Source: Pragia fontium DSM 5563 = ATCC 49100
GTDB lineage: Bacteria; Pseudomonadota; Gammaproteobacteria; Enterobacterales; Enterobacteriaceae
NCBI RefSeq assembly: GCF_900112475.1
Contig: NZ_FOLW01000001.1
Span: forward strand, 620,001 to 684,000
DNA length: 64,000 nucleotides
Direction: 5' to 3'
Below are positions 31,753 to 40,319 of this stretch, piece by piece; within the stretch, counting starts at the first letter, position 1, and every line of letters begins with the position of its first letter. A program made the position numbers and the translations under genes. A model generated the notes under the pieces. It saw only the letters and a program-made list of their open reading frames with translations, searched no databases and was not told the DNA's origin.

Positions 31753-31769
31753 CCCCACCCCCAAGACGT

Positions 31770-31789
31770 AAAAAAAGGGCCTATAGCCC
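31770..31789 (-). terminator. weak attenuator-like hairpin directly before rimP
   Basis: On the minus strand a short GGGC/GCCC stem (31777-31780 with 31786-31789) runs into seven T (31770-31776). Its stem is only 4 bp, so it may be a weak pause or attenuation site upstream of rimP. Confidence 0.35.
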
Positions 31790-31810
31790 AGTGATTTTGC
31801 TGCCTAATAA

Positions 31811-31834
31811 CAAAAAACCCCGATAAGTCGGGGC
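31811..31834 (-). terminator. terminator/attenuator after metY
   Basis: GCCCCGA-like stem: CCCCGA (31818-31823) pairs with TCGGGG (31828-31833) around CTTA on the minus strand, followed by six T. It separates the tRNA from rimP-nusA-infB; in E. coli similar partial terminators follow metY. Confidence 0.8.
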
Positions 31835-31955
31835 TTTTGCAACTGGACCCTATTTCTGTAATAAGCGATTGATCTACTTATCCAGTTTAGTATCTTTTCA
31901 AATAATCAATAGCAACAAGCGTCGCTACATTATTTGAAAATAAACTAGGGAAAAT

Positions 31956-32032
<77 letters not shown>

Positions 32033-32046
32033 CCCGAATGATGTGT

Positions 32047-32075
32047 ATAATACGCCAACCACCTACAAAAGGCAA
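32047..32075 (-). promoter_or_regulatory. promoter of the metY-nusA-infB operon
   Basis: On the minus strand TTGCCT (32070-32075) and TATTAT (32047-32052) are 17 bases apart, about 15 bases upstream of the tRNA 5' end. Spacing and position fit a tRNA operon promoter. Confidence 0.6.
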
Positions 32076-32251
32076 ATGCAGAAAAGGAGGGGGATAAAGG
32101 CGAAATTCAATAGCTAAGCTATTCTATTTAAGCCCAAAGGCATTCATCAAGGACTGAAATCACAACGCACTCAGTTTAATGGTAACAATGCTCCCGCTAA
32201 TAGCGAACTCCATTTCATTACTATCCTGAATGACACAAACTCAAAACAGCC

Positions 32252-32261
32252 ACGTTAATCA
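32252..32261 (+). repeat. left target-site duplication of the MITE-like element
   Basis: ACGTTAATCA is present immediately left of the terminal inverted repeat and again, identical, directly right of the element (32618-32627). Confidence 0.8.
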
Positions 32262-32617
32262 GGTAATGCTTGTCAGTTAAGCTTAATGACAGCGAAAGTT
32301 TCGTCCACTATCAGTGCAGAGCATCAATTAACATTGGTGCACGTGGCCGAGCAGAGGGCGTTAGGCGAACGCCCTCTGCACTCCCACGCCTTCGCCCCCG
32401 AATCCAGGCCGCCTACGGCGGCTCCCCTCCGCCTTCGCTCGGGTTAACGCACCGGCGCTGATTCTCTCCTGGAGAAGCAGCGCCTCGCCCATCATCCCTG
32501 ATGGGCGTGCTCCCTCTCTCAGTTGTCGGCTGAATTCCAGCGCTCAATATAAAGGTCAAAAGAAAGGTCAAAAAATAAAACTTACCGATCGCATTTTCTT
32601 AACTGACTGGCATTACC
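32262..32617. mobile_element. 356-bp non-coding MITE-like element
   Basis: The left end GGTAATGCTTGTCAGTTAAG (32262-32281) is the inverse of the right end CTTAACTGACTGGCATTACC (32598-32617), with 18 of 20 positions matching. A perfect 10-bp direct repeat flanks both ends. The interior is much GC-richer than its surroundings and folds into four hairpins: a 12-bp stem GCAGAGGGCGTT/AACGCCCTCTGC (32353-32381), GCCGCC/GGCGGC near 32410, GGCGCTG/CAGCGCC enclosing TTCTC/GAGAA near 32453-32484, and GCCCATCA/TGATGGGC near 32487-32507. No transposase or credible gene is inside. This is the form of a non-autonomous transposon derivative; the parent transposase family is unknown. Confidence 0.78.
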
Positions 32618-32627
32618 ACGTTAATCA
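32618..32627 (+). repeat. right target-site duplication, contains the LysR stop codon
   Basis: Second identical copy of ACGTTAATCA. The TAA stop of the minus-strand LysR gene (32621-32623) lies inside it, so insertion duplicated the stop and left the protein unaltered. Confidence 0.8.
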
Positions 32628-33550
32628 GGATGTAAAAAATCGCTATACAACGCCGCCAATATGCCCCCTTCCTGAAATTCATTTTTTATCCATTGGGTGA
32701 CCTGACCGGTAGCGGAATGTTGCGTTGCCAACAACAGATGGGAGTCCTGTCGTGGATTTTGGATTTTCTTAACCACTAACGAGCCACTATCCAGATGTTC
32801 TTTGGCAATATAGTCCGGTAAAAAACCCACGCCTTCGCCAAGGATGTGGCACTGGCATTTAGTGTGAAAATCGGGCACCCGAAGCGCCTCCTGCCCGTGC
32901 AACAGCCAACCTACCTTTTTATTCATAGTCTGGGCGGTATCCTCTACCATAATGCTGGGATACAAACGTAACTGACTTTCAGAAATAGGCTCGGTCATCA
33001 AAGCTAGCGGATGACTGGACGAGATCACAAACTGCCAACGAATCACGCCAATTTCGCTATAGTCAATACCGCCCCCATCGAGCAACGTCCCTGGAGCGCC
33101 GATAGCAACATCAGCAATGTTGTTAATAATGGCATCCCACACGCCGTTATACACTTCAGTGGTTACCGTAATCTGGCAGGTAGGAAAATGCTTTTTTAAC
33201 ATCTGCAAGAGTTTTGCCGTGTGGTAGGGCGTATAGAGCAATTGGTTAATACAGATTCGCACCCGGGCTTCGATCCCTTGATCGATGGTATAAATGCTGC
33301 GCTTGATTGCGTAGAAGTTATTCAGCAGTTCTGTCGCCTTACGATAAAAATAGTAACCTGATTCCGTCAGCTCAATATTTCGCGTATTGCGAATAAACAG
33401 CATCACGCCCAGATAGGTTTCGATACGTTTAATGGTATGGCTAACCGCAGAGGTAGTAATACCAAGCTCCTCTGCCGCCTTACTAAAGTTGCCGAATTTT
33501 GCTGCGGTGGTATAGGTTAATAAATTCTCTTCGGTAAATATTGAGTTCAT
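32621..33550 (-). CDS. LysR-type transcriptional regulator, AllS/PunR-like
   Basis: 309-residue LysR regulator: an N-terminal winged helix-turn-helix (FGNFSKAAEELGITTSAVSHTIKRIETYLGVMLF, about 18-53) and a substrate-binding effector domain. The segments YNGVWDAIINNIADVAIGAPGT, IRWQFVISSSHPLA and DTAQTMNKKVGWLLHGQ resemble E. coli AllS, a regulator of purine-derived allantoin use. It lies just downstream of, and on the same strand as, a cytosine-deaminase-like amidohydrolase, which may be its target. The 3' end abuts a MITE-like insertion without loss of coding sequence. Confidence 0.9.
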   Translation of the reverse strand: MNSIFTEENLLTYTTAAKFGNFSKAAEELGITTSAVSHTIKRIETYLGVMLFIRNTRNIELTESGYYFYRKATELLNNFYAIKRSIYTIDQGIEARVRICINQLLYTPYHTAKLLQMLKKHFPTCQITVTTEVYNGVWDAIINNIADVAIGAPGTLLDGGGIDYSEIGVIRWQFVISSSHPLALMTEPISESQLRLYPSIMVEDTAQTMNKKVGWLLHGQEALRVPDFHTKCQCHILGEGVGFLPDYIAKEHLDSGSLVVKKIQNPRQDSHLLLATQHSATGQVTQWIKNEFQEGGILAALYSDFLHPD

Positions 33551-33623
33551 GCCGTTATTATTCCCTTGTTATACCCGCAATCGACCATGGCTATTTTAGC
33601 CGCTTATTCCACAACTGAAGAAC

Positions 33624-33658
33624 AAAAATGCCCGCTTTGTTCCATTCACAAAGCGAGC
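33624..33658 (-). terminator. terminator of the amidohydrolase gene
   Basis: On the minus strand GCTCGCTTTGT pairs with ACAAAGCGGGC (33648-33658 with 33630-33640; one G-T pair) and is followed by ATTTTTG. The LysR gene downstream therefore probably has its own promoter. Confidence 0.75.
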
Positions 33659-33720
33659 ATTACGTCTTTTCCTGCACCGTTTTATGACGATGATGTCAAA
33701 AAGATGCACTTGGTATGTTG

Positions 33721-35121
33721 TTAACTCACCGCTTTAGCTACGGCTCCACTCGCCATCTGGCCTTGATAAAATGCCGCCTGACGAGGAGAAATACGCGCCA
33801 CAGCCTCAGCTGAACAAGAGGCATCCACCAGCACAAAACTGGCTTCATCCTGTGCTTTTGGCCATACCCGCTCCCCTTTATCATTCAGCGGTAGAATATT
33901 TCCGGTCGCAATAGCCAAAGACCGCGACAGGGCAAACTCATCCGGCCGAGTATAAAGCTGTGCGTAGAGGTTTGCTTTTTCCAGCATATCCCCCAGACCA
34001 AACGGCGACCAGTGGTCAATCACACTGTCAGTGCCGGTGATAACCAATACGCCCTCACGTTTTAGCATTTTTAACGGCATATGCAAGGTGCCGATTGGTA
34101 CGGTTGAAGCGATAGTAATTTGCTGTTCAGCCAGCTTTTTAGCCGTCAACTCAGCTTCCTGTGGGTTTAACATGGCTAAAGCAAACGCGTGACTTATTGT
34201 GACCTTGCCTTTCAGCAACGGCGTTTTTTCAACTGTCCCGATGATATAGTTCACCGCCGCTACGCCGGACGGGCTGGTTTCATGCAAATGAATATCGACA
34301 CCTTTGTCATAATCCAGCGCTATCTGGAACATGGTATCCAACGATTGTTCCATGGCACCGTCGACAGTGGTCGGGTCCAGACCGCCCACATAATGCGCTC
34401 CCGCCTGCATAGCTTCACGCATCAAGGGCTCAGATTTGGATAACAGTAAACCATGCTGGGGAAAGGCCACAATTTCACAGCTAAAATCCCCCTTCCTTTG
34501 TTCCAGCACTTCCTGCAGTGCCAGCAGATTTTTCAGCCCGGACACCGGATCAATATTGCAGTGACTACGAGCAATAACCGAACCTTTCGACTGTATTAAG
34601 TCAATCAGCTTGGTTGCTCGATCTTTAGTATAAGGTTGAAGTTCCGGCAGCAGCTTTTGTTCCAGAGCAATCATATCCATAATCGTTTTCCCTTCCCGGG
34701 AAGCTGGCGCACGCCATGGACCACCATAAAAAGTTTTATCCAGATGGATATGCATATCGCGCAAAGCAGGCAGCATTAGCATGCCACCGGCATCATAGGC
34801 TGGCAGTTGTGTCTGAGTGTGTTGGCGGTTCGGCAAGATCGCCACTATTTTGCCGTCCTGAATTTCCAGCGTGTTCAGCGACGTTTTGGTACCGATGACG
34901 GTTTCATTCTGATAAATGAAACCGTCTTCAAGGCGGATATTGTCCAGATAATAGTGCTTATCAATCAGTTTATTCACGTTGAGAATATCGTCCTTGTTCT
35001 CTTTTGATGGTCCGTTAGCATAGGCGATACCCGAAGTAGAACCCAGCAACGCACAGGCTGCCATCGCTTTACCCGTTTGGGTGAGAAACGCTCTACGGTC
35101 AGCATTTTTATTTGATTGCAT
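33721..35121 (-). CDS. Tat-exported amidohydrolase, cytosine deaminase-like
   Basis: 466-residue metal-dependent hydrolase of the CodA-like amidohydrolase group. The N-terminus DRRAFLTQTGKAM followed by a hydrophobic stretch and AYA is a twin-arginine signal, so the enzyme is predicted to be exported folded. Metal and catalytic residues are visible: H124-I-H126, H278-L-H280 with E281, H311 and D365 (GTDSVIDHWSPFG). Probable activity is deamination or hydrolysis of an N-heterocycle or amide; the exact substrate cannot be read. The start has an AGGAG site. It is likely controlled by the adjacent LysR regulator. Confidence 0.87.
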   Translation of the reverse strand: MQSNKNADRRAFLTQTGKAMAACALLGSTSGIAYANGPSKENKDDILNVNKLIDKHYYLDNIRLEDGFIYQNETVIGTKTSLNTLEIQDGKIVAILPNRQHTQTQLPAYDAGGMLMLPALRDMHIHLDKTFYGGPWRAPASREGKTIMDMIALEQKLLPELQPYTKDRATKLIDLIQSKGSVIARSHCNIDPVSGLKNLLALQEVLEQRKGDFSCEIVAFPQHGLLLSKSEPLMREAMQAGAHYVGGLDPTTVDGAMEQSLDTMFQIALDYDKGVDIHLHETSPSGVAAVNYIIGTVEKTPLLKGKVTISHAFALAMLNPQEAELTAKKLAEQQITIASTVPIGTLHMPLKMLKREGVLVITGTDSVIDHWSPFGLGDMLEKANLYAQLYTRPDEFALSRSLAIATGNILPLNDKGERVWPKAQDEASFVLVDASCSAEAVARISPRQAAFYQGQMASGAVAKAVS

Positions 35122-35506
35122 TCGATTCTCCTAACCCTATGATTCGATGAGAGCCGCAGCCCACATTTTTGATGAAGCGTTTATCGGGATTAACCGGATA
35201 AATACGTTCACGTTCTCCCTCAGCCAGCATGGTTATCAGCCGATGGATAATTTCTCTCTATTTCTGATTTAGCGTATTTCTCAGCATCACATTTTTACTG
35301 TCGTCATTAAATGACGACAGTAAAAATGCTCAAATAGAACCATAGAAATCATTATTACTTTGAATCACTAAAGCGAATGCTCTTCTTTGATTATCGATTC
35401 ATGAATGATATTAGCTGACGTCATTAAACTTTCTTGATAGTGGGTTAAATAAAGCCGCTCATCATTAATCAATATTATTTTCTGCTACCAGCGTCCGTAA
35501 AAGAAA
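35122..35506. other. intergenic region with a 39-bp palindrome
   Basis: No gene seen. The main structure is the perfect 19-bp inverted repeat at 35290-35328. The rest is AT-rich and presumably carries the promoter of the downstream amidohydrolase. Confidence 0.6.
35290..35328. repeat. perfect 39-bp palindrome
   Basis: CATTTTTACTGTCGTCATT (35290-35308), one central A, then its exact reverse complement (35310-35328). The T run is on the 5' side of each arm, opposite to a normal terminator, so it is more likely a regulator-binding dyad or a cruciform site than a terminator. Confidence 0.75.
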
Positions 35507-36115
35507 CTATGCGCCTGCCGCTATCAGCAACTCTGCAATTTCATGAAATTCTTTCTCACGCGCTAACTCCAGCGGAGTTTTTCCGTATTTATCCGTCATA
35601 TGCGGGTTAGCGCCGTTATCCAGCAGCATTTTGACAATGTCCTGCTGCTTTTTGCCGCCGTCATTTAACACAATGGCTTCTAACAACGGTGTCCAACCTA
35701 AAAAATTGGTGTGGTTAACGTTAATATTGGTTTTTTCCAGCAACTCGCGAACAATGTCCACGTGCCCTTTTTCACTGGCGGGAGTAATACCTACGCCACC
35801 AAAACGAGTTAATACCGTTAAGTCAGGGTTAGCGGGTAATATGATACGCAACAATTGAAGGTCATTATTAAGGCAGCTTAATAAGAAAGGATTAAAGCAG
35901 GTTTGGTCCTGAATATTAATATCGGCCCCGGCATGAAGTAAAAAAGAGACGCATTCATACTGTTTATGCAAACTAGCGATAATAATAGCCGTTCTTCCCT
36001 GCCTATTTGTGACGTTAATGTCTAAACCTGTTTGTAAACAAGATTCTAGAACATTTAACTGCCCTTTTTCAGCCGCAAGTAAAAACTCCTGCACGAGATC
36101 GCCAGATGACATCAT
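35507..36115 (-). CDS. ankyrin-repeat protein
   Basis: 202-residue protein made almost wholly of about five ankyrin repeats: QGRTAIIIASLHKQYECVSFLLHAGADINIQD, TPASEKGHVDIVRELLEK, LGWTPLLEAIVLND..DIVKMLLDNGANPH and YGKTPLELAREKEFHEIAELLIAAGA are clear. There is no signal peptide or membrane helix, so it is probably cytoplasmic and binds another protein. Two ATG codons in tandem follow a GAGGAAAC site; I use the first. No partner gene is adjacent, and its role is unknown. Confidence 0.85.
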   Translation of the reverse strand: MMSSGDLVQEFLLAAEKGQLNVLESCLQTGLDINVTNRQGRTAIIIASLHKQYECVSFLLHAGADINIQDQTCFNPFLLSCLNNDLQLLRIILPANPDLTVLTRFGGVGITPASEKGHVDIVRELLEKTNINVNHTNFLGWTPLLEAIVLNDGGKKQQDIVKMLLDNGANPHMTDKYGKTPLELAREKEFHEIAELLIAAGA

Positions 36116-36403
36116 GTTTCCTCTACAATAAACGCACTGAATAATCTCGGATAATGGCGATGATTATAAAGATCGTTTTGTTTGCCATTTCATACGGAAT
36201 GCAGCATATCAATAGTTTTCAGCAAAGAGAATGCGTTTAAAATCTGTTCATCAATGCAACGGATAATTATTGAATACTATTCAACAATAGTGGGATTACG
36301 TCTCTGATCGTCAATTTTAAGCTCACTTTTGTGGCAAGAAATTAACTCTTTTCTTAGAGTTCTCCCCATAAAAATAGTAGCCGGAAAAATATTTATTCCG
36401 TTT

Positions 36404-36419
36404 TGTGATAGCCATCAAT
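36404..36419. promoter_or_regulatory. possible CRP site
   Basis: TGTGA-TAGCCA-TCAAT resembles TGTGA-N6-TCACA with a good left half and a poorer right half. btsT is CRP-dependent in E. coli, but this site is far (about 325 bases) from the start codon. Confidence 0.3.
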
Positions 36420-36500
36420 AAATGATGAGATTAAAACTCACAGATTAGTAGACATTGCATAAATGTATAAAACGAGTTAATAATATATTCCCCTTGCAGT

Positions 36501-36570
36501 ACCGCTTTCTTCAAAGAATAACCACTTACCACCTGATTTTAACCGCTTAACCATCCGATTAAACCGCTGA
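36501..36570 (+). promoter_or_regulatory. array of four BtsR (YehT)-type boxes
   Basis: ACCGCTTT (36501), ACCACTTA (36521), ACCGCTTA (36542) and ACCGCTGA (36563) occur in the same direction at 20-, 21- and 21-base intervals. The E. coli BtsR site before btsT is described as two direct repeats of ACC(G/A)CT(C/T)A with a 13-base spacer; the last three boxes here keep that spacing exactly. The btsSR regulator genes are not in the window. Confidence 0.72.
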
Positions 36571-36744
36571 CTGAAATTGAGATGTCATCCTCTTATTTGA
36601 GCCACGATAATGAGCCGCTGCCATTTTATCCCTCCCTTTCGGAGGGGAATAATATTGGTTCGGATCAGGCAGCCATTTACTTAAAACCATATATAACCGA
36701 ATCAATCACTTAATTTTTACTGATAAGAATAAAAAGGATACCTC

Positions 36745-38898
36745 ATGAACAAAGCGGGGATATTAAAACACATCCCATGGATATTGTTGGCGATTCTCGG
36801 CGCATCTTGCCTCGGCGTGGTAGCACTACGTCGTGGTGAGCACATCAGTGCCCTGTGGATTATCGTTGCTTCCATATCCGTCTATCTAGTGGCATATCGC
36901 TACTACAGCCTCTATATCGCCACTAAGGTGATGAAGCTGGACGCGACTCGTGCAACACCAGCCGTCGTTAATAATGATGGTTTAAACTATGTACCAACCA
37001 ATAAGAACGTCTTGTTTGGTCACCACTTTGCCGCGATTGCCGGTGCCGGTCCTTTAGTTGGTCCAGTATTAGCAGCACAGGTTGGCTATCTGCCAGGTAC
37101 TTTATGGCTGCTGGCGGGCGTAGTGTTGGCAGGGGCAGTACAAGACTTTATGGTACTGTTTATCTCCACACGCCGTAACGGTGGCTCTTTAGGTGAGATC
37201 ATCAAAAAGGAAATGGGTCCGGTTCCGGGTACCATTGCGCTGTTTGGCTGCTTTATGATTATGATCATTATCCTGGCTGTTCTGGCTCTGATCGTAGTTA
37301 AAGCACTAGCCGAAAGCCCGTGGGGCGTATTTACCGTTTGTTCTACTGTACCGATCGCGCTGTTTATGGGTATCTACATGCGCTATCTACGTCCTGGCCG
37401 CGTAGGTGAAGTTTCGGTTATTGGTATTATCTTATTAGTGGCATCCATCTGGTTCGGCGGCGTTATCGCCCATGACCCATACTGGGGCCCAGCACTGACC
37501 TTTAAAGACACCACCATTACTTATACTCTGATCGGCTATGCCTTTATCTCTGCCTTACTACCAGTATGGTTGATTCTGGCTCCGCGCGATTATCTGGCGA
37601 CCTTCCTGAAAATCGGCGTTATCGTCGGATTAGCTATTGGTATCGTTATTCTTAACCCAGATTTAAAAATGCCTGCGGTTACTCAGTTTATTGACGGTAC
37701 TGGCCCGGTTTGGAAAGGTTCTCTGTTCCCATTCCTGTTTATTACCATTGCCTGTGGTGCGGTTTCTGGCTTCCACGCCTTAATCGCTTCCGGTACAACA
37801 CCAAAACTGCTGGCTTGCGAAACCGATTCTCGCTTTATCGGTTACGGTGCAATGTTAATGGAATCTTTCGTGGCGATTATGGCACTGGTTGCGGCTTCTA
37901 TTATCGAGCCAGGCCTGTACTTTGCCATGAACACCCCGCCAGCAGCGTTAGGCATCACCATGCCAGACCTGCATAGACTGGGCACTGAAGATGCACCAAT
38001 GATCATGGCTTCACTGCGCGACGTAACCACCCATGCGGCGGCAACCGTTAGCTCTTGGGGCTTTGTTATCACGCCGGAGCAGATCCTACAAACCGCCAAA
38101 GACATTGGTGAGCCGTCAGTTCTGAACCGCGCAGGTGGTGCACCAACGCTGGCCGTTGGTATTGCTCACGTGTTCCACCAGATCATTCCAGCTGCGGATA
38201 TGGGTTTCTGGTACCACTTTGGTATTCTGTTTGAAGCCCTGTTCATCCTGACCGCATTGGATGCAGGTACCCGTTCTGGCCGCTTTATGCTGCAAGACTT
38301 GCTGGGTAACTTCGTTCCATTCCTGAAGAAAACTGACTCACTGGTTGCCGGTATTGTTGGTACCGCTGGCTGCGTTGGTCTGTGGGGCTACCTGCTGTAT
38401 CAAGGCGTAGTGGATCCTCTGGGCGGCGTGAAGAGCCTGTGGCCTCTGTTCGGTATCTCTAACCAGATGCTGGCAGCGGTTGCGTTAGTGTTGAGTACTG
38501 TGGTTCTGATTAAGATGAAGCGCACTAAGTACATTTGGGTTACCGTGGTTCCAGCCGTTTGGTTGTTGATCTGTACCACTTATGCACTTGGCCTGAAACT
38601 GTTCAGCAACAATCCTCAGCTGGAAGGCTTCTTCTATCTGGCTAACGATTATAAGCAAAAAATCGCTGAAGGCGGCGCTGAGCTGACTGCACAACAGATT
38701 GCTAATATGAACCATATTGTCGTTAACAACTACACTAACGCTGGTTTAAGCATCATGTTCCTGTTAGTCGTTTACAGCATCATTTTCTACGGTATTAAAA
38801 CTGCGATGGCTGCGCGTAAAAACCCAGAGCGTACCGATCAGGAAACCCCTTATGTTCCGGTTCCTGAAGGTGGCGTCCAGGTTTCATCGCACCATTAA
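36745..38898 (+). CDS. btsT: pyruvate/H+ symporter BtsT (CstA family)
   Basis: 717-residue carbon-starvation-family transporter; BtsT of E. coli is a high-affinity pyruvate/proton symporter induced by external pyruvate through BtsSR. About 18 membrane helices are predicted. Sequence tracks E. coli BtsT (YjiY) more closely than CstA, including the N-terminal HIPW and the C-terminal ETPYVPVPEGGVQVSSHH. The downstream yjiX and yjiA order matches the btsT locus. Upstream BtsR-type boxes support the name and the regulation. Confidence 0.94.
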   Translation: MNKAGILKHIPWILLAILGASCLGVVALRRGEHISALWIIVASISVYLVAYRYYSLYIATKVMKLDATRATPAVVNNDGLNYVPTNKNVLFGHHFAAIAGAGPLVGPVLAAQVGYLPGTLWLLAGVVLAGAVQDFMVLFISTRRNGGSLGEIIKKEMGPVPGTIALFGCFMIMIIILAVLALIVVKALAESPWGVFTVCSTVPIALFMGIYMRYLRPGRVGEVSVIGIILLVASIWFGGVIAHDPYWGPALTFKDTTITYTLIGYAFISALLPVWLILAPRDYLATFLKIGVIVGLAIGIVILNPDLKMPAVTQFIDGTGPVWKGSLFPFLFITIACGAVSGFHALIASGTTPKLLACETDSRFIGYGAMLMESFVAIMALVAASIIEPGLYFAMNTPPAALGITMPDLHRLGTEDAPMIMASLRDVTTHAAATVSSWGFVITPEQILQTAKDIGEPSVLNRAGGAPTLAVGIAHVFHQIIPAADMGFWYHFGILFEALFILTALDAGTRSGRFMLQDLLGNFVPFLKKTDSLVAGIVGTAGCVGLWGYLLYQGVVDPLGGVKSLWPLFGISNQMLAAVALVLSTVVLIKMKRTKYIWVTVVPAVWLLICTTYALGLKLFSNNPQLEGFFYLANDYKQKIAEGGAELTAQQIANMNHIVVNNYTNAGLSIMFLLVVYSIIFYGIKTAMAARKNPERTDQETPYVPVPEGGVQVSSHH

Positions 38899-39045
38899 TG
38901 ATGATTTAATGAATACACTGCATAATGTGAATTAAGCCGTATTCAACATCATGACAATCTGATATACAGGGGCGCGGCATATGCTGCGCCCGTTATCAAT
39001 CAGATTCCCTCTAAATTATGCAGCGTATTTTCCTGGAGAAAAAAG

Positions 39046-39249
39046 ATGTTCGGAAATCTCGGGCAAGCGGGTAAGTATCTTGGGCAAGCGGCCCGTATGT
39101 TGGTCGGTGTGCCCGACTATGATACTTATGTGCAGCATATGAAAGACAACCATCCGGATAAACCGATGATGACCTATAAAGAGTTTTTCCGTGAACGCCA
39201 ACAGGCTCGCTACGGCGGAGACGGCAAAGGCGGTATGCGCTGCTGCTGA
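39046..39249 (+). CDS. yjiX: YbdD/YjiX-family small protein
   Basis: 67-residue protein of the YbdD/YjiX (DUF466) family, which always accompanies CstA/BtsT transporters. Typical features are [25 protein letters not shown] and a C-terminal Cys pair (GGMRCC). Function not established. Start preceded by TGGAGAAA. It lies between btsT and yjiA in the same operon order as E. coli. Confidence 0.93.
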   Translation: MFGNLGQAGKYLGQAARMLVGVPDYDTYVQHMKDNHPDKPMMTYKEFFRERQQARYGGDGKGGMRCC

Positions 39250-39281
39250 TCAACCGCAGTTAATCAATTAAGGACACAACA

Positions 39282-40241
39282 ATGAAACCCATTGCAGTCA
39301 CCATCCTGACAGGCTTTTTGGGTGCAGGTAAAACCACGCTCTTACGCCATATCCTGAATGAAAATCACGGTTACAAGATTGCCGTTATCGAAAACGAATT
39401 CGGTGAAGTTCCAATAGATAACACCATCATTGGCGACCGCGCCAGCCGCATTACCACCCTCAGTAATGGTTGCATTTGTTGCAGTAAATCGAACGAACTG
39501 GAAGATGCGCTGCTGGACCTGTTAGACGGTGTGGATAAAGGACAGCTGGAATTCGATCGATTGATCATTGAGTGTACCGGCATGGCCGATCCTGGCCCTA
39601 TCACCCAGACCTTTTTCTCCCATGAGCTTATCTGCCAGCGTTTTCTGTTAGATGGTATTCTCACCTTAGTAGATGCAGTACATGCCGACCAGCAGCTGAA
39701 TAAGTTTACCATTTCGCAGGCGCAAATCGGTTATGCCGACCGCATCCTGCTCACCAAAACCGATATTGCATCGGATAATGAAGCGCTAATTCAACGTTTA
39801 CAACTGATGAACGCCCGTGCACCGATTCATACCGTCACCCATGGCGATATCGACCTCAGCATTCTGTTCGATATTGAAGGGTTTGTACTGAACGATAAAC
39901 TCAGCGTTACCCCATCAGCGCCGGTATTTCGTCGCATTCCACAGCCGCAGAATAATATTCAGTCGATTGTGATTTATCATGACAAGCCGCTGGAGCTAAA
40001 GCAGATTTCGCAGGTAATGGAAAACCTACTGTTAACCTTCGCCGACAACCTGCTGCGCTATAAAGGAATTCTGTCGATCAAAGATGATTCCCGTCGTCTG
40101 CTGTTTCAGGGTGTACAACGCCTGTATAACGCCGACTGGGACACAGAATGGCAACAGGACGAAGAACGCAAAAGTACCATGGTGTTTATTGGTATTGATT
40201 TGCCTGAGGAAGAAATTCGGGCTAAGTTTGCGGAGTTATAG
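39282..40241 (+). CDS. yjiA: CobW/COG0523-family GTPase YjiA
   Basis: G3E-family P-loop GTPase, a putative metallochaperone. Walker A is GFLGAGKTTL (11-20), the metal-binding CxCC motif is C64-I-C-C67, Walker B region is ECTGMADPGP, and base specificity comes from LTKTD. A C-terminal CobW domain follows. 319 residues, matching E. coli YjiA (318). It ends the btsT operon. Confidence 0.94.
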   Translation: MKPIAVTILTGFLGAGKTTLLRHILNENHGYKIAVIENEFGEVPIDNTIIGDRASRITTLSNGCICCSKSNELEDALLDLLDGVDKGQLEFDRLIIECTGMADPGPITQTFFSHELICQRFLLDGILTLVDAVHADQQLNKFTISQAQIGYADRILLTKTDIASDNEALIQRLQLMNARAPIHTVTHGDIDLSILFDIEGFVLNDKLSVTPSAPVFRRIPQPQNNIQSIVIYHDKPLELKQISQVMENLLLTFADNLLRYKGILSIKDDSRRLLFQGVQRLYNADWDTEWQQDEERKSTMVFIGIDLPEEEIRAKFAEL

Positions 40242-40319
40242 GGTTAAGTGTCCCCTATTGGCGGTAGTACCGTTCAGCTAAGCATTTCACTCTGCATGTA
40301 AGAACGAATAAATCCTGTC

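Larger units (their letters stand above)
36116..36744. other. long regulatory region upstream of btsT
   Basis: 629 bases without a gene. It contains a CRP-like half-conserved site, four BtsR-type repeats and a small hairpin (CCCTCC/GGAGGG, 36630-36646). The btsT start is preceded by AAAAGGA. The ankyrin-gene promoter must lie at the left end. Confidence 0.65.

Noticed and set aside
32270-32461. 63-codon frame within the MITE-like element
   Set aside because: It lies over the terminal repeat and hairpins, is Arg/Pro-rich as expected from GC-rich palindromes, and has no ribosome site.
35290-35328. Palindrome as an intrinsic terminator for the ankyrin gene
   Set aside because: The T run is on the 5' side of the stem and an A run on the 3' side, the reverse of terminator polarity on both strands.
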